DNA of 64,000 nt from Phycobacter sedimenti (GCF_038148855.1 NZ_JBBVGR010000001.1:434001-498000); one strand, 5' to 3'; shown: positions 43,096-52,693, counted from the first letter of the stretch. Program-made: numbers and translations. The notes: generated from the sequence alone by a model not told the origin.

Positions 43096-44319
43096 TCAGT
43101 CCAGCCGGAAGAAGACGGCCTTGAGGTAGCCGCTTTCCGCGAGCTGCGGCATCTGCGGATGGTCGGGGCCTGCGTATCCGGTGTGAATAAGCTGTCCGCG
43201 CCGCCCCGCCTTGCCGATCCCGCGCGCCGAGGCATTGCGGAAGCGCGTCAGATCCGCTGCATGTGAGCAGGAACAAAGGCCGAGATAGCCGCCCGACGCC
43301 ACCAGCGGCGCGGCCAGCTTGGCCACCCGTTCATAGGCGCGCAGGCCCGCCTCCAGCGCGTTCTTGGACGGCGCAAAGGCGGGCGGATCACAGATCACCA
43401 CGTCAAACCGCGCGCCCTCTGCGCCCAAGGCCGTCAGCACATCAAAGGCATCGCCCTGCCGCGCGGTGAAGCGATCCTGCCAACCCGCGGCGGCAGCGCC
43501 CTGCCCCGCCAGATCCAGCGCCGCTGCAGACCCATCGACGCAAGTGGCATGAGCCGCGCCAGCGGCCAACATGGCAAGGCCAAAACCGCCCACATGGGAA
43601 AACACATCGAGCACCTTGGCACCCGGCGCCACCAGCCGCGCGGCAAAGGCATGGTTTTCGCGCTGATCAAAGAACAGGCCGGTTTTCTGACCTCCGGTGA
43701 GGTCGGCCATATAGGTGGCTGCGTTCATCACCACCGGCACAGGGTCGCTGGGCGTCTCGCCCAACAGCGTTGCATTCTGATCGTCCAGCCCCTCAAGGCC
43801 CCGGGTGCGGCCAGAGGCGTTCTTCAGGATCACAGTTGCACCGGTCACCTCGGCAAGGGCGGCGGTCAGCGCCTCCAGATGCGCCTCGGCCCAGGCGGCG
43901 TTGGGCTGCACCACGCAGGCCTCCCCGAACCGGTCGATCACAACGCCAGGCAGACCGTCCGCCTCAGCATGGACCAGACGGTAATAAGGCGCATCATAAA
44001 GCTGCGCGCGCATCTCCTGCGCGCGCTGCAGACGGGCGGCGAACCAGGCCTGATCGATCACCGCTTCGGGGTCGCGGTCCAGCATCCGGGCGATGATCTT
44101 GCTTTCGGGGTTGACCGCCACAAGGCCCATGGGGCGCGCGGCCTCGTCCTCCAGCACCGCCAGTGTACCCGGCGCCAGCTTGCGGGTGCGCCGGTCGGTC
44201 ACCAACTCGTTGGCATAGACCCAAGGGAAGCCGTGGCGGATCGCGCGGGCGTTCGCCTTGGGCATCAGTTTGACACGGGCGCGCGTGGGCGCGGCGGAGG
44301 TGGAGGCTGTATCTGTCAT
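43096..44319 (-). CDS. RlmI-like class I SAM-dependent methyltransferase
   Basis: 407 residues. An N-terminal PUA-like part (HGFPWVYANELVTDRR) is followed by a middle extension and a Rossmann methyltransferase domain. It contains GLFFDQRENH, the SAM loop VLDVFSHVGGFGLA and the catalytic DPPAFAPSK. This set matches RlmI/YccW, which methylates C5 of a 23S rRNA cytidine. Cys is conserved in CSCSHA. The exact position methylated cannot be read from sequence. Confidence 0.9.
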   Translation of the reverse strand: MTDTASTSAAPTRARVKLMPKANARAIRHGFPWVYANELVTDRRTRKLAPGTLAVLEDEAARPMGLVAVNPESKIIARMLDRDPEAVIDQAWFAARLQRAQEMRAQLYDAPYYRLVHAEADGLPGVVIDRFGEACVVQPNAAWAEAHLEALTAALAEVTGATVILKNASGRTRGLEGLDDQNATLLGETPSDPVPVVMNAATYMADLTGGQKTGLFFDQRENHAFAARLVAPGAKVLDVFSHVGGFGLAMLAAGAAHATCVDGSAAALDLAGQGAAAAGWQDRFTARQGDAFDVLTALGAEGARFDVVICDPPAFAPSKNALEAGLRAYERVAKLAAPLVASGGYLGLCSCSHAADLTRFRNASARGIGKAGRRGQLIHTGYAGPDHPQMPQLAESGYLKAVFFRLD

Positions 44320-44371
44320 GCCCCCTCATAGACCCAAGGCGGATCGAGGGGAAGAGGATGCGTGGCTTCGC

Positions 44372-44623
44372 TCAGCGATCCCGGCTGCGCCAGCCGCCGC
44401 GCCTGCGGGGCCCGGTCATCTCGGCCAGCCCTTCGGTCAGAACGGCCCGCATGGGATGATCCTGCGGCTGGTCCGCGTATCGCTCCAGAAGGGCACCGAT
44501 GGCATCCCGGCTGTCTTGCCCCGCCGGCAGGCTCAGCGCCCAGTCCAGGAAGATGCTGCGGCACTGGCTGGCGTCGATACCTTCGATGCGAAAGGCCTCG
44601 CGGATCAGACCTTTTGGGTCCAT
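44372..44623 (-). CDS. Small conserved protein downstream of glnE
   Basis: 83 residues from the ATG at 44623, with a helical N-terminus (PKGLIREAFRIEGIDASQCR) and a basic end. It lies 10 bases after the glnE stop on the same strand; a longer version from 44650 would overlap glnE. Such short proteins follow glnE in related genomes, but I do not know a function. It is upstream of the methyltransferase gene by about 50 bases. Confidence 0.65.
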   Translation of the reverse strand: MDPKGLIREAFRIEGIDASQCRSIFLDWALSLPAGQDSRDAIGALLERYADQPQDHPMRAVLTEGLAEMTGPRRRGGWRSRDR

Positions 44624-44633
44624 CGGATCCTGT

Positions 44634-47432
44634 TCACTGCGTGCCGGCATCGGCCCCTTCCCGTTTCAAAGCCGCATCAATAATGTCGCTGCATGCCAGA
44701 TAGCGCGCGGCGAGATCCTCCTCAAGCGCCTCAAGCGTTTCGAACCCGCTGCTGCGGCAGAGAAACAGCGCGCCCCCCTCTCCGATCGTGGCCGCCTCGA
44801 GCCCCTTGGCCGACAACAGACGCGCCGCGGTCTGCACCGACCAGTATAGGCGATAGGCATCAGACAGGATTTGGCTTTCAGCGACACTCAGCCAGCCGCA
44901 GGCGACAGCCCCTTGCAGCCCGCCAGCCACATCGCGCACGCCCTTGGCCGACAACAGCGCCCCGGCCTGGGCCACCAGTTCGATATCCATCATCCGCCCC
45001 GGTCCGGTCTTGGCATCCCAGATCCCGGCAGGCGCCTTTGCCGCCGCTATGCGGGCGCGCATGGTGGCAACTTCGGTCAGGGTTTCTCCGCGGGCCCGAG
45101 GGCGGGACAGGACGCCGACCCGGATCTTTTCGATGTCTGCGCACAGATCATCCGGGCCCGCAATGGTGCGGGCACGGGTCAGTGCCAGATGCTCCCAGGT
45201 CCAGGCTTCGTTGTGCTGATAGTCGGTAAAACCGGCAAGGCTGGTGGCCACCGGCCCCTGATTGCCCGAGGGGCGCAATCGCATGTCCACCTCGTAAAGC
45301 CGCCCCTGCGCCATGGGGGCCGTCAGCGCGGTGATCAAGGCCTGGGTCAGACGCGCGAAATAGGTGCGCGTGGCCAGCGGGCGTTTGCCATCCGAAGTCT
45401 CGACGTCTTGCGGGTCGTAAATCACGATCACGTCAAGGTCGGACTGCGCGTTGATCCGCCCCGCACCGAGCGATCCCATGGCCACCACCGCCGCGCCGCG
45501 TCCCGGCGGACTGCCGTGTTTCGTTGCAAACTGCGCCTCAACGCAGGGCACAAGAGCCGCGATCACCGCCTCGGCCAGTTCGGCATAATGAACGCCTGCG
45601 CCTTCGGCATCGACCAGCCCACGCAAATGGTGCACGCCAATGCGGAAATGCCATTCCTTGCACCAGCGCCTGGCGGCATCAAGCTGCGCCTCATAGTCGC
45701 CTTCCGCCTCCAGCAAATCCGCAAGCTGCCGGATGAGGGTTTCTTTGCCAGGCCAGGGATCGAAAAACGACCCGCCGATCACGGCATCAAAGACACCGGA
45801 ATTGCGCGACAGAAAAGCCGCCAGATCTGCAGATGTGCCGACGATATCGACCAGAAGATCCATCAGCTGCGGATTGGCCTCAAATAGCGAGAAAAGCTGC
45901 ACCCCTGCAGGCAGCCCCGACAGGAACCCGTCGAGCGCCAGGAGCGCCTCGCCCGGCTTGGCGGTGCGGGACAGGCGCGACAGAAGCTCAGGTTTCAGCC
46001 GCTCGAAGATCTGCGCGCCCCGCGCCGAGCGCAGCGCCGGGTAGGTCCGCCAGCGGGCAATCACCGCCTTGTCCAGCCCCTCGGGCACGGCAGGCGAGGA
46101 TGCTGGCACCGCATCGGGAGCAAAGAAATCCTCGGTCAGGGCATGCACCTCGGTCAGGCGGTCCCGGATGTCCTTGAGCAGATCAGCCGGATCGCGCCCC
46201 ATCAGGCAGGCGACGCGGGCGATACCGTCTTCGGATTGCGGCATCCGGTGGGTCTGAGCGTCATGCACCATCTGGATGCGGTGCTCTACCTCGCGGTGAA
46301 AGCGGTAGTGCCCCGTCAGCGTGTCTGCCACATCGCGCGGGATCCAGCCCTTGGCCGCCAGGGCGGCGAGGCTTTCGACCGTCCCCCGCAGGCGCAGGCT
46401 TTCATCACGCCCCCCCGCAATAAGCTGTCGGGTCTGGGTGAAAAACTCGATCTCGCGGATGCCGCCCCGCCCCAGTTTCATGTCATGCCCCGGCACGGTG
46501 ATCGCGCTGCCCGTGCCCTTGTTCTCGCGGATCCGCAGGCGCATGTCATGGGCATCCTGGATGGCCGCGAAATCAAGGTGGCGACGCCAGACAAAAGGAC
46601 GCAAGGCTGTCAGGAAACGTGTCCCGGCAGCAATGTCGCCTGCGCAGGCCCGCGCCTTGATGTAGGCGGCCCGCTCCCAGGTGCGCCCAAGGCTTTCGTA
46701 ATAGCGCTCTGCCGCCTCCATCGCGAGGGCCACCGGCGTCACCGATGGATCGGGACGCAGGCGCAGGTCGGTACGGAAGACGTAGCCATCGCCGGTCTTG
46801 TCGCTCAAAAGCGCGCACATGTTGCGGGTGGCGCGCACCATGCCCTGCCGCGCCTCAAAGAAGTCACCCGGATCAAAGCGGGTTTCGTCAAAAAGGCAGA
46901 TCAGGTCGATGTCGGAGGAATAGTTCAGCTCATGCGCGCCCATCTTCCCCATGGCGAGAATGGTCAGGCCGCCCGCCGTTTCCACGTCATCCTCGGTCAG
47001 TCCCGGCAGCTTTTTGCGCCGGATCAGGGCGGCGATCTCGGCCTTGATCGCCACATCGGCGCAAAGCGCCCCAAAATCCGTCAGCGCCCCGGTGACCTGT
47101 TCCAGGGGCCAGACCCCGCCCAGATCGCACAGGGCCGTCAAAAGCGCCACCCGCCGTTTGGCCTGACGCAAGCCGGATTTGAGTTGCTCCGGCGCCATCT
47201 CGCGGCAGTCGGCAAACACCCGGTCCAAAGCCTGCGCCGGGGCGTCCAGCGCCTCCGGGAGCCAGTCTGCCTCTTTCGAGATCAACCCCATCAAATATGG
47301 GCTTGAGCCGCCTGCACCGGCGACCAGTTCTGCTGCGGCCCCTGTCAGCCCGGGCACAAGCGAGCGGGCCTCGGTGCCAAGCGCGGCATCAAAAGCGTAT
47401 GGAAGGCGGCTGGTCTCAAGAGCATGGGTCAT
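44634..47432 (-). CDS. glnE: Bifunctional glutamine synthetase adenylyltransferase/deadenylase
   Basis: 932 residues, the usual size for GlnE. Two nucleotidyltransferase halves are visible: the first around GKMGAHELNYSSDIDLICLF with its DxD pair, and the second around MGSLGAGRINAQSDLDVIVIYD. The first half removes AMP from glutamine synthetase and the second adds it, under PII control. Helical segments lie between. The ATG at 47432 begins the conserved MTHALETSRLPY; an upstream ATG at 47483 adds 17 residues without a match. Confidence 0.96.
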   Translation of the reverse strand: MTHALETSRLPYAFDAALGTEARSLVPGLTGAAAELVAGAGGSSPYLMGLISKEADWLPEALDAPAQALDRVFADCREMAPEQLKSGLRQAKRRVALLTALCDLGGVWPLEQVTGALTDFGALCADVAIKAEIAALIRRKKLPGLTEDDVETAGGLTILAMGKMGAHELNYSSDIDLICLFDETRFDPGDFFEARQGMVRATRNMCALLSDKTGDGYVFRTDLRLRPDPSVTPVALAMEAAERYYESLGRTWERAAYIKARACAGDIAAGTRFLTALRPFVWRRHLDFAAIQDAHDMRLRIRENKGTGSAITVPGHDMKLGRGGIREIEFFTQTRQLIAGGRDESLRLRGTVESLAALAAKGWIPRDVADTLTGHYRFHREVEHRIQMVHDAQTHRMPQSEDGIARVACLMGRDPADLLKDIRDRLTEVHALTEDFFAPDAVPASSPAVPEGLDKAVIARWRTYPALRSARGAQIFERLKPELLSRLSRTAKPGEALLALDGFLSGLPAGVQLFSLFEANPQLMDLLVDIVGTSADLAAFLSRNSGVFDAVIGGSFFDPWPGKETLIRQLADLLEAEGDYEAQLDAARRWCKEWHFRIGVHHLRGLVDAEGAGVHYAELAEAVIAALVPCVEAQFATKHGSPPGRGAAVVAMGSLGAGRINAQSDLDVIVIYDPQDVETSDGKRPLATRTYFARLTQALITALTAPMAQGRLYEVDMRLRPSGNQGPVATSLAGFTDYQHNEAWTWEHLALTRARTIAGPDDLCADIEKIRVGVLSRPRARGETLTEVATMRARIAAAKAPAGIWDAKTGPGRMMDIELVAQAGALLSAKGVRDVAGGLQGAVACGWLSVAESQILSDAYRLYWSVQTAARLLSAKGLEAATIGEGGALFLCRSSGFETLEALEEDLAARYLACSDIIDAALKREGADAGTQ

Positions 47433-48106
47433 GGCGCGACTTTGTTGCCCAGGAAGCGGAGCGTCAATGCGCTTTTTATTCAACGGGTTCCCTTATGCGT
47501 TTCCCTTGCGTCAATACAGGTCCGGAATACCCGCATAGCAGCCTGGAAGCGCCCCGTTCTATCGTCTGACGTGGCTATGCTCCGCTGTCTTGCCTGCGCC
47601 CTTGTCAGACGGTTCCGATATTTCAGAGTTACGGGGCAGACGGTCAATGTTGAACATCCTCAGGTGTCAGGCTTATGGATACTTCAATCCCGGTATCGAG
47701 TGATCAGTTTCTCTCTGGCTCGCACGAGCATAGCCACACCTCGGGACGACCTGCCCCCCAGCAAAAACGGCTATGCAGACCGTGGGCGCCGGATCCGCAC
47801 GCTGCAACTGCATCCGTGATCTGGCGCGCTGGCAATGCCCTAAGAAAGGGAGGGATTTGGGAAACTTTTGTTAAAACCCTAACGAGTTTTAACGGAAACT
47901 TGGCGAATGCCCCTGCCGATGCCACAATGCAGCCCGTTTTGTCGCGGAAGCTAAAGGCATATCCGGGCAGAATTGCCCCGCCTGCAGAACGCAGGCCACG
48001 GGCGCCCTCATGGCACGCCTCACATCAACCGCACGAGCCGCCAACATGCCAACTAGGCCCAGCATCTGCGGCAGCACAAAAACGATAGCAACAATCGGAG
48101 AACGCC
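47433..48106. other. Gap of about 670 bases, no supported gene
   Basis: The stretch holds a plus-strand frame (47675-48088, 137 codons) without homologous text or clear ribosome-binding site. It also has a perfect inverted repeat GTTAAAAC/GTTTTAAC at 47870-47893 with an 8-base spacer, which may be an operator. It is AT-richer than the coding flanks near 47860-47900. No RNA gene was recognised. Confidence 0.5.
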
Positions 48107-48382
48107 TTGTCCAGTAAGGCTCAGCAAAGACAGGCCGCGCCGGGATACCTCAGCAAATCCATTGGGCTGGTATCCTCTGCGGCCCGCGCTGCCGGCGTTG
48201 ACCTCGGCGCAGCGATGAAAAGTGGCAAGATAACCGCCGTGGACTACGCACAAATGGTTCAGCGGTGCAATTCCTCCACATGCGCCCTCAAATGCCAGCA
48301 CTGGCGGAACTCGGCAGACCGCCCGTCCGGTGCACCCTCGTTTTGCAGCAACCTCGACATCCTGGAGCGCCTGAGACCGTAG
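48107..48382 (+). CDS. Small Cys-rich protein (DUF6455-like)
   Basis: 91 residues from a TTG at 48107 with GGAG seven bases upstream. The text MVQRCNSSTCALKCQHW contains three of the spaced cysteines, and SGAPSFCSNLDIL supplies the fourth, a pattern seen in small Rhodobacterales proteins that I associate from memory with DUF6455. The cysteine-rich part may bind a metal. The role is unknown. The non-ATG start lowers certainty but no ATG fits. Confidence 0.6.
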   Translation: MSSKAQQRQAAPGYLSKSIGLVSSAARAAGVDLGAAMKSGKITAVDYAQMVQRCNSSTCALKCQHWRNSADRPSGAPSFCSNLDILERLRP

Positions 48383-48554
48383 GCACAGGAGTTCTGGCCA
48401 CCCTCTTTCATTGCAAACCGGCATCAGAGCGACGGCGAAAACGCACAAGCGGCAAAAGTTTTAAGGCGGCGGCCACCGGGCATTAACCAAATTTTGCCTA
48501 TTGAAGCGCATCGTAAAGCCATCGCCAACACCAATCGCACTGAGATTTTTCCCC

Positions 48555-49124
48555 ATGAAGATCAAAAGCCTCTTTGCCCGCCTCGCGCTTACGCTCGCTG
48601 CAAGCGCAGCGATTTCCGCCGAACTGCAACCCGGCGATCCGATTTCCGCCAAGATTTTCCTTCAACTTCATGGCATTGAGAAACTCGCCGGACAGATTAC
48701 CCCATTGGTATCGGGGGCCGGACGGGACTTCAGGGTGATCGACGGAGACTCGCTGGCCATGGGCGATTACAATATTCGCCTGGCAGAAATCGATGCTCCG
48801 CGAACCTCTCAGCGTTGCACCACAGCACAAGGCAGCTATTGGGACTGCGGCGCGGAAGCGCGCCAGCGCATGCGCGATCTTGTCATGGGCGCGCAAAGCG
48901 TCGAATGCTACAGTTCGAAACAGGACGTATACGGGCGCCATCTGGCGACCTGTGATGCTGATGGCATCGACGTCGGGGCCCTTTTGGTCGAAGAAGGCCT
49001 GGCTTGGCCGCATCATAACGAAGGGCGCTACCTACCAGAGGCCTCAAATGCGCAGGCCCATTCCCGCGGCATTTGGCAAGCGGAGAATACCGCGCCGTGG
49101 GAACTGGAAGACGGGCAGAACTGA
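48555..49124 (+). CDS. Secreted thermonuclease-family protein
   Basis: 189 residues. A Sec signal peptide (KIKSLFARLALTLAASAAIS) is followed by a short linker and an SNase-like domain with DGDSLAMGDYNIRLAEIDAP and, later, GRHLATC. The nuclease domain cleaves DNA or RNA with calcium in staphylococcal relatives. Four cysteines (CTTAQGSYWDC and ECYSS...ATCD) probably make disulfides, as expected outside the cytosol. The ATG at 48555 gives the clean leader and is preferred to one at 48501. Confidence 0.85.
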   Translation: MKIKSLFARLALTLAASAAISAELQPGDPISAKIFLQLHGIEKLAGQITPLVSGAGRDFRVIDGDSLAMGDYNIRLAEIDAPRTSQRCTTAQGSYWDCGAEARQRMRDLVMGAQSVECYSSKQDVYGRHLATCDADGIDVGALLVEEGLAWPHHNEGRYLPEASNAQAHSRGIWQAENTAPWELEDGQN

Positions 49125-49240
49125 ATCTCTGCCACCCCTGAGTCACGGCAGATGTGACAAAGCCTGCGTCATGGCGCGAAGCCATCGCTTCTCAGCCGCG
49201 CTCCGCCGGCCTTGACCACATGCTGTCAGCAAAGAGGGAA

Positions 49241-49315
49241 TGGTGGGTGATAAGAGATTTGAACTCCTGACATCTTCGATGTGAACGAAGCGCTCTACCA
49301 CTGAGCTAATCACCC
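49241..49315 (-). tRNA. tRNA-Val, anticodon CAC
   Basis: A 75-base cloverleaf on the minus strand with encoded CCA. The acceptor pairs GGGTGAT/ATCACCC, the anticodon arm is CTTCG-TTCACAT-CGAAG with CAC at the anticodon, and the T-loop is GTTCAAATC. It reads GTG codons. Confidence 0.96.
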
Positions 49316-49443
49316 GTGAGACGGGGTATTACCCCCTGAAATGGACCGCTGCAAGAGCAAGATTTCAAGAATCTTCCCTTTCGCTCCGCCTTTTTGGGAG
49401 ACCGCCCTCTCCGGCAAGCGGAATGGGACGGAACCGATTTCCA

Positions 49444-49899
49444 CTAACGCGTGGGCAGCACATCCCGCTGTATCATCGTGCGCAGCGTGAAGCTGGAGCG
49501 CGTGTTGCGAATACCGGGAACCCGCATCAGTTGCTCTTCCAGGAACCGGTCGAAATCGGTCAAATCCCGAGCCACCACCCGCAGCAGAATATCGCGACTG
49601 CCGGTCATCAGGTAGCATTCCATCACCTGATCAAATTTACTCACTGCATTTTCAAAGGCTTGCAGGGCATCCTTGGATTGACGTTCCAGTTCGACAGCCA
49701 CAAAGATCGTGACCGCAAGCCCCACCTGTGCCTGATCCACCCGCGCAGAATAGCCGGTGATGACCCCCGCTTCCTCCAGCATGGAAACGCGGCGGGCGCA
49801 GGGCGTCGGTGACAATCCAACCTGTTCGGACAGGTCCGACAGTTTGATGCGACCATTGCGCTGCAATGCAGAGATAATCCTGCGGTCCATCGCGTCCAT
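49444..49899 (-). CDS. Lrp/AsnC-family transcriptional regulator
   Basis: 151 residues. The winged helix-turn-helix (MDRRIISALQRNGRIKLSDL, then GLSPTPCARRVSMLE) is followed by the RAM ligand-binding domain (VMECYLMTGSRDILLRVVA). Such regulators respond to amino acids. It is divergent from the leucine-dehydrogenase-like gene at 50063, with about 160 bases between them, so it is likely to control that gene and itself. Its ligand is probably a branched-chain or hydrophobic amino acid, by context only. Confidence 0.92.
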   Translation of the reverse strand: MDAMDRRIISALQRNGRIKLSDLSEQVGLSPTPCARRVSMLEEAGVITGYSARVDQAQVGLAVTIFVAVELERQSKDALQAFENAVSKFDQVMECYLMTGSRDILLRVVARDLTDFDRFLEEQLMRVPGIRNTRSSFTLRTMIQRDVLPTR

Positions 49900-50062
49900 G
49901 TTGATTCCCTCTATTGACTCACCAATTTATAGCTGAAAACTCCAAAAATTAACGCATCTTGGGTGATATTTGGAGAAACTCCGCTTTTCTTCTGCATTAG
50001 GCTGGTCGGCAATCTCTTTACCCCCCTCCCAGTTCCCCCCCTCCCAGCAGGAGCCCGCCAGA

Positions 50063-51115
50063 ATGACTGTCAGCCAGATTTCCTCAGCCACACATGAAGC
50101 CATCTATCGCGTTGAAAACGCCGCAAGCGGGCTGACCGGGTTCATAGCAATCCATTCCACCCAGCTTGGCCCGGCAGCAGGCGGGCTGCGGATGCGCCCC
50201 TATGAAAGCGAGGCGCAGGCGCTGGAGGATGTCCGCCGCCTGAGCGAGGGCATGACCTACAAAAACGCCGCGGCGGGCCTGCCGCTGGGCGGTGGAAAGG
50301 CCGTGATCATCGGCGATCCCGCAACCCAGAAGACGCCCGAAATGCTGCGCGCCTTTGGCCGCGCGATCCACAGCCTGACCGGGCGCTATATCACGGCCGA
50401 GGATATGGGGATGAGCCCGGCCGACATGGGCATTCTGGCCGAGGAAACGCCCTTTGTGGCCGGTCTTGCATCCGGCGAGTTTGCAAGCGGCGACCCCTCG
50501 CCTATCACGGCACGCGGCATTTTCAACGCGATCCGCACCGCCCGCGCCCACAAGGCGGGCAGTGCAGGTCTGAGCGGCGTCACGGTCGCCGTGCAGGGCC
50601 TTGGCCACGTCGGCTGGCACCTGTGCCGCCTCTTGCGCGATGCAGGAGCAAAGCTGATCGTTACAGACGTGGACGCGTCCCGCCTCGAGAAGGCAAAAGC
50701 CGAGTTTGACGCCCGCCCCGTTGCCACGACGAAGATCTACAGCGTTCAGGCCGATATCTTTGCCCCCTGCGCCGTCGGCGGCATTCTGAACGCGGAGACC
50801 ATCCCGCAGCTGCGGGTCGGGATCGTGGCAGGCGGCGCGAACAACCAGCTGGCCACATCAGAAGACGCGCAGGCCCTGCAGGCGCGCGGCATCCTTTTTG
50901 CTCCTGATTTCATCGCCAATGGCGGCGGCATCATCAACGTGGCGACGGAAATCCTACAGATCACGGACCGCGATACCTATGTGTCCGAAAAGCTCAGCGC
51001 GCTGGATGCGACCATGGCAGAGGTGCTGAACCAGGCCCGCCAGCAAAACATCAGCCCCGATGCCGTCGCCATCGCGTCGGTAAGGAAAAGGATGGCACGG
51101 GCTGCGGCAGCATAG
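50063..51115 (+). CDS. Glu/Leu/Phe/Val dehydrogenase, leucine dehydrogenase type
   Basis: 350 residues. The amino-acid dehydrogenase active site has Lys67 in MTYKNAAAGLPLGGGKA and Lys79 in the same segment, matching the pair in leucine dehydrogenase. A Rossmann loop QGLGHVGWHL near 175 binds NAD, and ANNQLATSEDA and IANGGGIINVA complete the family set. It deaminates a branched-chain or hydrophobic amino acid, feeding the 2-oxo acid pool. The ATG at 50063 starts the conserved part and an upstream frame from 49970 does not. Substrate choice is inferred. Confidence 0.9.
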   Translation: MTVSQISSATHEAIYRVENAASGLTGFIAIHSTQLGPAAGGLRMRPYESEAQALEDVRRLSEGMTYKNAAAGLPLGGGKAVIIGDPATQKTPEMLRAFGRAIHSLTGRYITAEDMGMSPADMGILAEETPFVAGLASGEFASGDPSPITARGIFNAIRTARAHKAGSAGLSGVTVAVQGLGHVGWHLCRLLRDAGAKLIVTDVDASRLEKAKAEFDARPVATTKIYSVQADIFAPCAVGGILNAETIPQLRVGIVAGGANNQLATSEDAQALQARGILFAPDFIANGGGIINVATEILQITDRDTYVSEKLSALDATMAEVLNQARQQNISPDAVAIASVRKRMARAAAA

Positions 51116-51203
51116 CTCCAAACAGGCCTGAAGGGTATCAGACTGTCCGGTTGGCGCCCTGCACGTTGACCGGACATGCCTTCCTGGCACATGCTGCGCC
51201 ACA

Positions 51204-51599
51204 ATGAATGCGGCTAGACCACCTGCGAGAGCCTTGATGACGGACATCTGGAAGAATATACCTCGAAACTGGCCAGAGACCCAACAGCCGTCGAAAGCTT
51301 CACTATCCAACGCCGAACACCTGCTCGTACGCCTGAGGACCATGAACCTGCTTCCGGACCATGCTTCACGCGGGTATTGGCCGACAACCATCCTGTCGTG
51401 GAGTTCGGTTCCGATGGACATCGAGGTGTTCGACAGCGATTTCGAACTGTACATCTATCCGCCTAAGGCCCCCGGCCCCTTGTTTGACGTTCATTCCTTT
51501 GACGCAGAGGACGATGTGGCCGTCAACGAACTGCTCGAGAACGTCAAGAGTCTTGCGATACAAGGTCGGGCATCGGCGCCCGGTAGTTCTGCCCATTAG
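51204..51599 (+). CDS. Hypothetical protein
   Basis: 131 residues, or 120 from an in-frame ATG at 51237. The C-terminal part MDIEVFDSDFELYIYPPKAP then DVHSFDAEDDVAVNELLENV is acidic and regular enough to be a real protein. I do not recognise the family. It follows the dehydrogenase gene by about 90 bases but with no obvious link. No signal peptide or membrane segment is seen. Confidence 0.5.
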   Translation: MNAARPPARALMTDIWKNIPRNWPETQQPSKASLSNAEHLLVRLRTMNLLPDHASRGYWPTTILSWSSVPMDIEVFDSDFELYIYPPKAPGPLFDVHSFDAEDDVAVNELLENVKSLAIQGRASAPGSSAH

Positions 51600-51860
51600 T
51601 TCTCCAACAGGTTGACAGGGCGGTTCCATACCACCCCCTGCCCGTTCTTGGCCCACGGAACTTGTCATCCCCACAATGAGCGACTATCTGCTGTATCAGA
51701 CGTGAGGCGGAGGCCTCATGCTATGGAGATTTTATGAAAGAGACCCGGGCATAAGCCCGTTCCCGGCATCACGCTAGGGGAACGCAGAACAGACCAAGGA
51801 CACTCACGCGATTGGCTGAGTGGCCTGTTGTTTTGTACTCTCATAAGATCGAGACCTCCG

Positions 51861-52118
51861 TTGAACATTTCAAAGCACGAGCAACGCGTGTTGCACGAAC
51901 TCGCCCTTGGCGGGGTAATCCACCATGAACGCAGCAAAAACGGTAAGATCGGCAGCATCACCTGCTACACCCGCGAAGGTCATGTCCTGTCGGACTGCAC
52001 CTTCAGCGTATTCCAGCGCCTCAGGAAACGGCGCTTCATCCAGTCGCGCGGCGGGCAGCCCTATCGCGCATCGCGCCTCGGCATCAAAGCCGTGCGCGCG
52101 CAACTCAATCAACGATAA
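51861..52118 (+). CDS. YjhX/UPF0386-family protein
   Basis: 85 residues from a TTG at 51861, which gives the family start NISKHEQRVLHELALGG. The rest matches the YjhX family (CYTREGHVLSDCTFSVFQRL, then GGQPYRASRLG). In Escherichia coli YjhX is reported as a topoisomerase-inhibiting toxin with the antitoxin YjhQ, a GNAT protein. A GNAT gene lies here 17 bases downstream, though I cannot say it is the same family. The upstream region holds a six-codon frame (ATG at 51734, with GGAG before it) overlapping the hairpin CGGGC/GCCCG. Confidence 0.82.
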   Translation: MNISKHEQRVLHELALGGVIHHERSKNGKIGSITCYTREGHVLSDCTFSVFQRLRKRRFIQSRGGQPYRASRLGIKAVRAQLNQR

Positions 52119-52135
52119 GATCACAGGAGCGGACC

Positions 52136-52675
52136 ATGGAATTTCCATCCACCTTTGAGGGTCGCAAAGCCGAAATCGTCGCGCTTTTCACGTCGTCCTT
52201 CACAGAATCCGAAGGGGCCGAAGAAGGCCAGATGATCGCAGAGCTGGTGACAGAGATATTTGCCACCACGGCAAAGGAAGATCTGTTTGCCTTCTTCGCT
52301 CAGGATCAGGGACAGATCTGCGCCTGCATCCTTCTGACCCGCATGCAATATGGCGAGGATGATCGCACGGTGTTCCTCTTGTCGCCGGTGGCCGTGGCAA
52401 CCGATCAACAGGGCAAGGGCATCGGGCAAGCCCTGCTGCGGCATGGGCTGGACCACCTCAAAGAGCACGGCGCCGATGTGGTGCTGACCTATGGCGACAT
52501 CAACTTCTACTCCCGGGTCGGCTTTGTCCAAATCACAGAGGATGACGCGGCGGCGCCCATGCCCCTGTCCTTTCCGCATGGATGGCTCGGGCAATCCCTG
52601 CGATCAGCCGCACTGGAGCCGCTAAGGGGGGCAGCAAGCTGCGTTACGGCTTTTCGCCAACCCGATTTGTGGTGA
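52136..52675 (+). CDS. GNAT-family N-acetyltransferase
   Basis: 179 residues. The acetyl-CoA motif is VAVATDQQGKGIGQALLRHGLDH near 87-109, followed by YGDINFYSRVGFVQ, the second GNAT block. The N-terminus is short and helical. It follows the YjhX-family gene by 17 bases and is probably co-transcribed; in E. coli a GNAT protein, YjhQ, is described as the antitoxin of YjhX, so a toxin-antitoxin pair is a reasonable reading. The acetylated substrate is unknown. Confidence 0.85.
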   Translation: MEFPSTFEGRKAEIVALFTSSFTESEGAEEGQMIAELVTEIFATTAKEDLFAFFAQDQGQICACILLTRMQYGEDDRTVFLLSPVAVATDQQGKGIGQALLRHGLDHLKEHGADVVLTYGDINFYSRVGFVQITEDDAAAPMPLSFPHGWLGQSLRSAALEPLRGAASCVTAFRQPDLW

Positions 52676-52693
52676 AACCTGCAGCAAAAATGC

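Noticed and set aside
47675..48088. 137-codon plus-strand frame upstream of the Cys-rich gene
   Set aside because: Low-complexity His/Pro/Ala-rich text without SD signal or family character.
47433..48106. Small RNA in the long glnE-downstream gap
   Set aside because: No terminator-like hairpin with T-run or recognisable RNA family; only the GTTAAAAC palindrome stands out.
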